In this document: positions 7,422-12,796 of the stretch, in pieces
Layout of the letters: the number at the start of each line of letters is the position of its first letter
Position numbering within the stretch: position 1 is the stretch's first letter
DNA from: Gammaproteobacteria bacterium
GTDB taxonomy: Bacteria; Pseudomonadota; Gammaproteobacteria; Xanthomonadales; Marinicellaceae
Direction of reading: 5' to 3'
Length of the DNA stretch: 12,796 bases
Assembly: GCA_030426065.1 (NCBI GenBank)
Contig: JAUHZH010000017.1
Span: forward strand, 1-12,796
The notes under the pieces: generated by a model
What the model saw: the letters and a program-made list of their open reading frames with translations, nothing else
Databases searched by the model: none
Told to the model about the DNA's origin: nothing
Made by a program: the position numbers and the translations under genes

Positions 7422-7430
7422 TGCTATACT
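7422..7430 (+). promoter_or_regulatory. Extended -10 promoter before the GGDEF gene
   Basis: TGCTATACT at 7422-7430 matches the extended -10 pattern (TG, any base, then TATACT with five of six to TATAAT). No clear -35 is visible at the right distance, as is common for extended -10 promoters. Transcription would begin near 7437, leaving a leader of about 20 bases before the ATG at 7458, in which no clear Shine-Dalgarno sequence is seen. Confidence 0.45.
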
Positions 7431-7457
7431 GACCCGCATACGAACCAAACAATTACA

Positions 7458-8429
7458 ATGAGTAACATCGTTTACGCCAAAAGAACAGACAAAGAAAACA
7501 TGGTGATGGGTGTTTGTGCCGCCTATGCTTTGATTGTTGGTGTTTTTGCGGTGATCCGCTTGTTCAACCAGGAATGGCTATTGGCTGCAGTGGATGGGGT
7601 TTTGGTTGGCTTTGCTTCCTACATCGGCTTGCATGTCAAAAACACACGCCAAACGGTTGTGGCCAGTCATGCCTTGGCGATCATCACCTTGTTGGGTGCC
7701 ACGGTTTCTATATACATCAAAGGTCCAGGTCAAGTGGTTTGGATGTACCCGTCAATCATATTGGTCTTCTACATCACTGCGCCGCGAACTGCGATTGTGA
7801 TGTCGGCTGTTTTCATGGCAGTGGTGGCGTTTTTGATTCGCGACATTTCGGTGTTGAGCCTGGTCACCACTTTGGCCTCATACGTCGTGACTGCTTACTT
7901 TTCTTACATGTTTTCAGCACAAACGCTGGCCACCAACGAGAAACTGCGTCTGATGGCCACCGAAGACATGTTGACTGGCATCAGCAACCGCCGGGCTTTC
8001 TTTGAAACCATTGAAAACATTGAAACCAGTCACATCGGTGCCGCCGCTGTGATCCTGGACATCGATCACTTCAAAAAGGTCAATGACCTCTTGGGTTATC
8101 AAAAAGGCGATGACATCCTCAACGACACCGTCGACATCATCGACAACCAAGTGGCGACAGACGACTTGTTGTTCCGGTTGGGCGGAGCCAAATTTGCCGT
8201 GGTGTGTCCCAACAAAAACTTCGACCATGCCTACCAAGCGGCCGCACGTATCCAAGCGGCATTCAATGAATCACACCTTTACCAAGAGAATGGCGTGTCT
8301 TTGTCTATGGGTGTGGCGCAAAAGAAAGCCAATGAGTCAACCACTGAGTGGCTCAAACAACTGAATTCCGCCGTCTTCAAAGCCAAGAAAACCGGCAAAA
8401 ACCGCATCATCAAAGCAATCAATTACTGA
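7458..8429 (+). CDS. Six-helix membrane protein with degenerate GGDEF domain
   Basis: Protein of 323 residues. Six hydrophobic segments at about 15-35, 38-57, 65-86, 92-107, 109-126 and 130-151 form a membrane sensor, followed by a linker and a GGDEF domain from about 168 (DMLTGISNRRAFF) to 320. The first metal-site motif LDIDHFKKVND is intact (Asp201) and so is the GD pair in GYQKGDDIL. The signature loop, however, reads GGAKF (242-246): the third and fourth acidic residues, needed for metal binding and catalysis in diguanylate cyclases, are Ala and Lys. The usual RxxD inhibitory site is also absent (ATDD at that place). Cyclic-di-GMP synthesis is therefore unlikely; GTP binding or a protein-interaction role is an inference. 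No EAL or HD-GYP domain is attached. Start ATG 7458 is the only good choice. No strong terminator follows the stop. Confidence 0.9.
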   Translation: MSNIVYAKRTDKENMVMGVCAAYALIVGVFAVIRLFNQEWLLAAVDGVLVGFASYIGLHVKNTRQTVVASHALAIITLLGATVSIYIKGPGQVVWMYPSIILVFYITAPRTAIVMSAVFMAVVAFLIRDISVLSLVTTLASYVVTAYFSYMFSAQTLATNEKLRLMATEDMLTGISNRRAFFETIENIETSHIGAAAVILDIDHFKKVNDLLGYQKGDDILNDTVDIIDNQVATDDLLFRLGGAKFAVVCPNKNFDHAYQAAARIQAAFNESHLYQENGVSLSMGVAQKKANESTTEWLKQLNSAVFKAKKTGKNRIIKAINY

Positions 8430-8462
8430 CCCAACCTTCCATACCTTAAGATTGTTTTATTG

Positions 8463-8481
8463 ATTCTCAAGTATTGAGAAT
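8463..8481. repeat. Perfect 8+3+8 inverted repeat upstream of recC
   Basis: ATTCTCAA (8463-8470), spacer GTA, TTGAGAAT (8474-8481) form a perfect AT-rich dyad in the 96 bp gap between the GGDEF gene and recC. It is not followed by a T tract and the arms are AT-rich, so it is a poor terminator. It covers the place where the -35 region of the predicted recC promoter would be, which fits an operator for a dimeric regulator. No regulator is identified. It does not resemble a LexA box (CTGT-N8-ACAG). Confidence 0.5.
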
Positions 8482-8489
8482 TAAAGCCG

Positions 8490-8498
8490 TGATAATAT
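8490..8498 (+). promoter_or_regulatory. Possible extended -10 promoter of recC
   Basis: TGATAATAT at 8490-8498 offers TG, one base, then TAATAT (four of six); the shifted hexamer GATAAT at 8491-8496 is five of six. Transcription would begin near 8505, about 20 bases before the ATG. AAGGA at 8518-8522 is the ribosome site. The inverted repeat at 8463-8481 lies immediately upstream. Weak evidence, by eye. Confidence 0.35.
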
Positions 8499-8525
8499 GT
8501 CTTTGTCTCAGCATCACAAGGAAGC

Positions 8526-11500
8526 ATGTCTAACAAACGCATTCAATTGTATTTCAGCCACGCGGTTGAGTTTTTGGCCGAAAAATTGGATCAGCAACTG
8601 GCTGATGAACGCCAAAAAAGCAACAACATTCTGAAGCCAAGTGAAGTGATTGTGCCCAATGGCAACATGCAAAAATATTTGCAGTTGTTCATGGCCGAGA
8701 AACGCGGTATCTGCGCCAATGTGGCGTTCCCATTCTTGGAAACGGGTTTGTTCCAGGCGCTGAAAAAAGTGCAGGGAAATACCGACGTTTCGATGCGCAA
8801 TCACAATGAATTGGCATTGAAGGTGTGGCAATTCCTGTCTCAACCTGAGGCGTTGGATGCTGAGATTTACCGACCCATCGGGCATTATTTTTCAGACAAC
8901 GATGCGCCTGCATTAGCCAGCAAAAAGCATTGGCAATTGAGTCAACGATTGGCGTTGTTGCTGTTGGATTATGAGTTGAAACGTCCTGAAATGGTTTTGG
9001 GGTGGATGGAGGGTCGGCTGGTGTTCGAGCACAGCAAAGACGCCCATTTGCGGGCTTTGGAAAGGATGCAAAAAGACCTCTACCTTCAGCTTTTGGCCGA
9101 TGATGGCCAAGATGATGCCCAAGATGATGCCCAAGATGATGCTCGGGGTGATGAAAGTTTGACCCTTTTTCAACTGTGGCACCGCTGTGATTGGTCTACA
9201 AAGGTTCAACATGAGCGCACCCCATTACACCTGTTCACGCCCACGCGTTTGTCACAGTTCCATCGACAATTGTTATGTGACCTGGCACAACACCACGACA
9301 TCCACATCTATCAGCTCAATGTTTGTGCAGAATATTGGCAGGACATGCGCACCGAAGGTGAAGACATTTGGCACCGCCGTTTGATGGCGGAGCAAGTGCA
9401 TGCGACCGATGCTGAAGGCCAGGTTGTGGCGCTTGACGCAGCCGGTCCTGAATCGTTTTTCGAATTGGATGATGGTTTCAATGACAATCCATTACTCAAA
9501 GCTTGGGGCAAACCCGGCAGGGAAGCTTTGAAGCTGTACAGCCAATTAGAAGAAGATGCGATCCATTTCGATGTCGAATTCAGTGATGAATGGCTGGCAT
9601 CTGAACAGGACAGGAACGCTGGGATGTTGCATGCAATTCAAGATGCCATTTTGTTTCGCACCGTGGGTGAAGGCTCCATCAAAACACCCAATGCCTTGAC
9701 GAGTTTGCAAATCACACAGGCACCGACGATACACCGCGAAGTGGAAGCGGTGTACCACAACATCCTTTGGAATTTACAACAATCACCTGATTTAAAACCC
9801 GCTCACATCGCGGTGTTGGTCACTGACATGGACAAGTACCGTTTCGTCATAGAACAGGTCTTTGGTGAATTGAATCGACAACTTGGAACGCAGCTGCCCT
9901 ATGCCTTGGTTGATGCATCTGTGACGGTGGAAAGTGTTTATGCACGTGCTGTCCTGGGTCTGTTTGATTTACTCGAACACGATTTTCTCCGAGCCGAGGT
10001 GTTTCAGTGGCTGCGCAACCCCTGTGTGATGACAGCACTTCAATTGGATGATGGTGATTGGGAAGCGTGGTTGGGTGCTGCCAGCGGGCTGGGCATTTTT
10101 GCCGGGTTTGAACGCTTGTATGCACCGTTTGTTGACAGTGACAAGGCACATGATCCCATCGAACAACGATTCACATGGCGACAAGGATTGGAACGCTTGC
10201 ACCTGAGCCTGGCCCACGCGTCGATTGACCAGAGATTGATGGATGCCGATGCGATAGGAAAACTCAGTGTGTTGTTGGATGAGTTACACGCGCACCGCTT
10301 GTGGATGCGAGGTGAGCACAGTGCCACCTCCTGGGCCAATAAACTCAGCCACCTTTTGCTTCAATTTTTGGAGGTGCCAGCTGATTTGCCCAAAGAGCAA
10401 ACCGTGGCCTCGGCATTGACTCAATCTTTGATGAAACTGTCAGAGCAGCTCGGCAACTTGTCCATGGGAGTCCATGACATCAGGAATTTCCTGGAATCTG
10501 AACTGAATGACCTGTCAGCCAGTAAAGGCCATTATCTGACGGGAGGTGTGGTGTGTGCCGCATTGCAACCGATGAGACCGATTCCTTTCAAAATCACGTA
10601 TGTGTTGGGCATGGATGCACCCAGTTTCCCAGGTGGTTTGCGCCATGATACACTGGATTTGTCCAATCGCTCCCGTCGCATTGGCGACATCAACCCGATT
10701 GAGAACAAACAGTACCTGTTCTTGGAAACCCTGATGTGCAGCCGGGAGAAGTTGTATTTGTCCTATGTCGGTCAGAACATCAGTAAGGCCGAAACGGTGG
10801 ACCGGTCTCCCGTATTGGATGAGTTGGCGTCTTTTGCTGAAACATTGTTGGACCTGGATGCATTGGACATGACAGTTTTTCCTGAAACCGAATTGGCTTT
10901 GCGCGGTGAGGACCAAGCGCTGTTCAGATTCAGCCCCAATGATTGTGCTGATGCGGGCATCCATTATCAGTTGTCAGATTATTTGGTGGCTGTTTCAAAA
11001 CACAACCCCAATCTCGCTTTGGCGTGTGCGCAGCACTTGGCCAAGGATGGACCGGCCACGCAAAAACAACAAGCTGCTCAGCTGATTCACTGGATGACTG
11101 ATGATAAGCCCCAACATTCAAACAAGCAACCGGTTCCAACCAGCGAGCGCATCGATGTGGATGTCAAAGACTTGGCTCAGTTTTTAGAAGATGCACAAAT
11201 CGAAATGATGCAAAGGCAGGGCATGGTGCTGAAACACCCAGAACAAGAAGCTTTGGTGCCTCATGAACCCTTTGAATTGAATGGCTTGGACAAGCACATC
11301 CTGTACCAAGAAGCGGTGAGGAATGTGGTGGCTTCTCAAGGCAAAGTGAGTTTGCAGGAAGCCATGGCAAACGCGTACAGATCCCATGCCATTAAATCCA
11401 ACATGCCTGTTGATTTTTATGCCAATATAGATCAACTGGTTAAGGAACATGATGTCAAGAGTTTTGAAGCCATGACTGAGTCCCTGGAAAGGCTTCGGCG

Positions 11501-12245
11501 TTGTGATGGTCCCATCCAAATTGGACAAGCAAAAGTAGAACAAACCCCAATCAAACGCTTGCCCGCCATTGAAATCAATTTGCCGGACGGCAGGGTGGTT
11601 GGCTTGCATGGTGCCATTGATGGCTTGTTCGAAAGTGAAGGCGTGTTTCAAGCACAGCTGGTGATCAGTGGCAGCAATGGATCACCTTGGCACAAAAACG
11701 TGCTCCGACCTTTTCTGAATTGGTGTTTGTTACAGTTATCTGGACAATCTTCAGTGGCTGAATTCATGGATTTGTTTTTGTTTTTCAAAGACAAATGTGT
11801 TCACAAAACGCTGCGATTTTGGGCCTCTGATGATGTTTCCTTTTCAGGGCCAGCCCATGTCCGACACTATTTGGCCGATTTGTTGGTGGATTATTTGATA
11901 TGTGGAGGCTCCTATTTACATTGTGATCAGGTCAATCAGGCCCAAGTGCCGAAAAGGGATGAACTCAAGACCGTGATCCCGTACCTTAAACCCAGTTCGA
12001 GGTCTAAAACTGTCCATGCTTTCAATTATGATATGGCAGATTTGGGTGGTGATCACACGGCAGTTCAACTGAACTACGAAGCTAAAATCGCATTCAAGAA
12101 ATACATGGAAATTGCCGAATTGGTGGGGCCAAACATTGATGATGATGCATTGACCACCATGCACCGCCGATTCTGGCCTGTCCATGCCATGATGATGGCA
12201 AATGATCTGAGTGCGAGTGACAAATCAAAGGAGGTGCTGAAATGA
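8526..12245 (+). CDS. recC: Exodeoxyribonuclease V gamma subunit RecC
   Basis: Subunit of the RecBCD helicase-nuclease that processes double-strand ends for RecA-dependent repair; RecC splits the duplex and scans for Chi. The protein has 1239 residues, somewhat longer than E. coli RecC (about 1120). Recognisable blocks are VPNGNMQKYLQLF and NVAFPF (65-70) in the inactive first helicase-like domain, NPLLKAWGKPGRE (321-333), VLGMDAPSFPGG (about 692-703) and QYLFLETLMCSREKLYLSYVGQN (from 729) in the second, and a C-terminal PD-(D/E)xK-like domain without obvious catalytic residues. An acidic four-copy (DDxQ) repeat at residues 192-207 interrupts the N-terminal part. The start ATG 8526 has AAGGA just upstream. 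The stop overlaps the recB ATG by four bases, so the two are translationally coupled. No frameshift is seen across 3.7 kb. Confidence 0.96.
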   Translation: MSNKRIQLYFSHAVEFLAEKLDQQLADERQKSNNILKPSEVIVPNGNMQKYLQLFMAEKRGICANVAFPFLETGLFQALKKVQGNTDVSMRNHNELALKVWQFLSQPEALDAEIYRPIGHYFSDNDAPALASKKHWQLSQRLALLLLDYELKRPEMVLGWMEGRLVFEHSKDAHLRALERMQKDLYLQLLADDGQDDAQDDAQDDARGDESLTLFQLWHRCDWSTKVQHERTPLHLFTPTRLSQFHRQLLCDLAQHHDIHIYQLNVCAEYWQDMRTEGEDIWHRRLMAEQVHATDAEGQVVALDAAGPESFFELDDGFNDNPLLKAWGKPGREALKLYSQLEEDAIHFDVEFSDEWLASEQDRNAGMLHAIQDAILFRTVGEGSIKTPNALTSLQITQAPTIHREVEAVYHNILWNLQQSPDLKPAHIAVLVTDMDKYRFVIEQVFGELNRQLGTQLPYALVDASVTVESVYARAVLGLFDLLEHDFLRAEVFQWLRNPCVMTALQLDDGDWEAWLGAASGLGIFAGFERLYAPFVDSDKAHDPIEQRFTWRQGLERLHLSLAHASIDQRLMDADAIGKLSVLLDELHAHRLWMRGEHSATSWANKLSHLLLQFLEVPADLPKEQTVASALTQSLMKLSEQLGNLSMGVHDIRNFLESELNDLSASKGHYLTGGVVCAALQPMRPIPFKITYVLGMDAPSFPGGLRHDTLDLSNRSRRIGDINPIENKQYLFLETLMCSREKLYLSYVGQNISKAETVDRSPVLDELASFAETLLDLDALDMTVFPETELALRGEDQALFRFSPNDCADAGIHYQLSDYLVAVSKHNPNLALACAQHLAKDGPATQKQQAAQLIHWMTDDKPQHSNKQPVPTSERIDVDVKDLAQFLEDAQIEMMQRQGMVLKHPEQEALVPHEPFELNGLDKHILYQEAVRNVVASQGKVSLQEAMANAYRSHAIKSNMPVDFYANIDQLVKEHDVKSFEAMTESLERLRRCDGPIQIGQAKVEQTPIKRLPAIEINLPDGRVVGLHGAIDGLFESEGVFQAQLVISGSNGSPWHKNVLRPFLNWCLLQLSGQSSVAEFMDLFLFFKDKCVHKTLRFWASDDVSFSGPAHVRHYLADLLVDYLICGGSYLHCDQVNQAQVPKRDELKTVIPYLKPSSRSKTVHAFNYDMADLGGDHTAVQLNYEAKIAFKKYMEIAELVGPNIDDDALTTMHRRFWPVHAMMMANDLSASDKSKEVLK
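9099..9146 (+). repeat. Four tandem 12-bp repeats inside recC
   Basis: The units GATGATGGCCAA (9099-9110), GATGATGCCCAA (9111-9122), GATGATGCCCAA (9123-9134) and GATGATGCTCGG (9135-9146) follow one another directly. Units two and three are identical. They encode DDGQ-DDAQ-DDAQ-DDAR, an acidic insertion at residues 192-207 that is probably a flexible surface loop. Because the unit is a multiple of three, copy-number change would not shift the frame. Confidence 0.9.
12228..12236 (+). promoter_or_regulatory. Near-perfect Shine-Dalgarno site for recB inside the recC end
   Basis: AAGGAGGTG at 12228-12236 is complementary over nine bases to the anti-Shine-Dalgarno end of 16S rRNA and stands five bases before the recB ATG at 12242. 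Lying inside the last codons of recC, with an ATGA start/stop overlap, it fixes the recB start and indicates efficient reinitiation. Confidence 0.85.
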
Positions 12246-12796
12246 GCGAATTTGAAGCCATCACCCAGCCCAATCAGATTGACCTTCAGCACGATGCCGT
12301 GATCGAAGCCTCGGCAGGTACAGGCAAAACCTTCACCCTCATTGAGCTGGTTTTGCGTTTGATGACAGAAGAGCAGGTGGCATTGGATCACATCCTGCTG
12401 GTGACGTTCACGGAGCCGGTGGACCCGGCGTTGGTGTCGGTCGCTGAGACGGGCCTCGGGGTGACGGTCACGGACCTCACGTCGGAGCTGACGGTGACGG
12501 CGAACCTGGGGGGCGCGTTGTCGGTGACGTCGGTCGCCGTGGAGCCGGACGCGACGGTGGCGTACGGGACGACGTATCGCGTGACGGTGCCTGGGCTGTC
12601 GGTCGGGGCGACTTATGTGGTGGCAGTGGATGCAGCCTCACTGCCAGGCGGATTGACCAATACGATCGATCCAAATGGTAGCGATCCAGTCAACGAAGCG
12701 AGTGTCAACCTCGCTGCCCTCGGTGGATCGACACTGGCTCAGGATTTCGGCTACACGACCACGGGAAGTGCTAACAGCATCGGTGGCACCCTGTGG
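12242..12796 (+). CDS. recB: RecB N-terminus (58 residues) running in frame into unrelated sequence; 3' open
   Basis: The frame starts with ATG overlapping the recC stop and continues open for 185 codons to the window end. Residues 1-58 are clear RecB: a helical lead-in, Walker A in EASAGTGKTFTL (residues 22-33, Lys29) and the motif Ia strand ILLVTFTE (51-58). RecB should continue with a KA/AAT-AELR-type helix and more than 1000 further residues. Instead, from residue 59 (12416) the sequence is Val/Thr-rich, has no helicase motif, and later reads as an SdrD_B-like repeat. Codon use changes at the same point. Only 12242-12415 should be treated as genuine recB; the frame as a whole is either an assembly chimera or a disrupted gene. 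As written it could bind a nucleotide loop at best and cannot be a working helicase-nuclease. Confidence 0.8.
   Translation, partial: MSEFEAITQPNQIDLQHDAVIEASAGTGKTFTLIELVLRLMTEEQVALDHILLVTFTEPVDPALVSVAETGLGVTVTDLTSELTVTANLGGALSVTSVAVEPDATVAYGTTYRVTVPGLSVGATYVVAVDAASLPGGLTNTIDPNGSDPVNEASVNLAALGGSTLAQDFGYTTTGSANSIGGTLW
12416..12796 (+). other. Foreign tail: high-GC segment then SdrD_B-like surface-protein repeat
   Basis: From about 12416 to 12613, GC is about 72% (129 of 180 bases in 12421-12600) and 62 of 66 codons end in G or C, against roughly 47% GC in the neighbouring recC end. From about 12614 to the end GC drops to about 57% and codon use relaxes. The translation is Val/Thr/Gly-rich; the last part (TYVVAVDAASLPGGLTNTID, then LAQDFGYTTTG and IGGTLW) resembles an SdrD_B-like/Cna-B-type extracellular repeat seen in large surface proteins, ending where the next repeat would begin. 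Nothing links this to RecB. It looks like a piece of another genome or at least another gene. Confidence 0.75.

Noticed and set aside
9099..9146. Tandem units in recC as a CRISPR-like or mobile-element repeat
   Set aside because: There are no spacers, the unit is 12 bp, and it is in frame within a protein; it is a simple coding tandem repeat.
8514..12391. Many open frames of 60-155 codons antisense to recC
   Set aside because: All are opposite a continuous, clearly recognised RecC frame and show no family features or ribosome sites.
12477..12674. Minus-strand open frame in the high-GC tail
   Set aside because: It is an Arg/Pro/Ser-rich translation expected from the complement of G/C-ending Val/Thr/Ala codons.
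12242..12796. A genuine new RecB/surface-protein fusion presented as a novel system
   Set aside because: The abrupt composition change, the missing RecB domains and the location at the sequence end make an assembly chimera more likely; reported as a finding to check, not as a system.

Overview
The window reads as about 12.4 kb of ordinary chromosome from a Gram-negative bacterium, most likely a gammaproteobacterium, with an anomalous last ~380 bp. The host guess rests on three things: an M23 peptidase (MepM/YebA type) directly followed by anmK, an MltF-type lytic transglycosylase, and a recC-recB order. GC content by eye is in the high 40s per cent over most of the window. I cannot name a genus with confidence. 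There are no rRNA or tRNA genes, no CRISPR array and no insertion sequence. No stretch longer than 300 bases lacks a gene.

Layout. (1) 2-2115, plus strand: the 3' part of an M23 murein endopeptidase overlapping by one base with anmK, a cell-wall turnover and recycling pair. (2) 2117-2926, minus strand: a membrane-anchored LytTR regulator, converging on anmK with one base between stop codons. It is divergent from (3) 2986-4293, plus strand: a secreted PDZ plus alpha/beta-hydrolase protein. (4) 4316-5023, minus: a PP2C-type protein phosphatase. (5) 5135-6526, minus: MltF, a lytic transglycosylase with a solute-binding-protein domain. (6) 6599-7398, plus: a tight two-gene unit of small uncharacterised proteins (DUF6524-like membrane protein and DUF6165-like soluble protein). 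(7) 7458-8429, plus: a six-helix membrane protein with a GGDEF domain whose signature is degraded to GGAKF. (8) 8526-12245, plus: recC, followed with a 4-base overlap by the start of recB at 12242.

The recB frame is normal for 58 codons (Walker A and the TFTE part of motif Ia), then changes abruptly near 12416 into sequence unrelated to RecB. This tail is first about 72% GC with almost all codons ending in G or C, then about 57% GC from near 12614, and it reads as an SdrD_B-like surface-protein repeat. The frame stays open to the window end. A chimeric assembly join near a contig edge is the simplest explanation. A real rearrangement would leave this locus without a functional RecB.

The genes suggest three themes: peptidoglycan turnover (M23, AnmK, MltF), signalling (LytTR, PP2C, degenerate GGDEF) and double-strand-break repair (RecC/RecB). 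I see no convincing novel defence or mobile system. The most interesting biology in the credible part is the divergent LytTR / PDZ-hydrolase pair, the inactive-looking GGDEF protein and the small DUF6524-DUF6165 unit.
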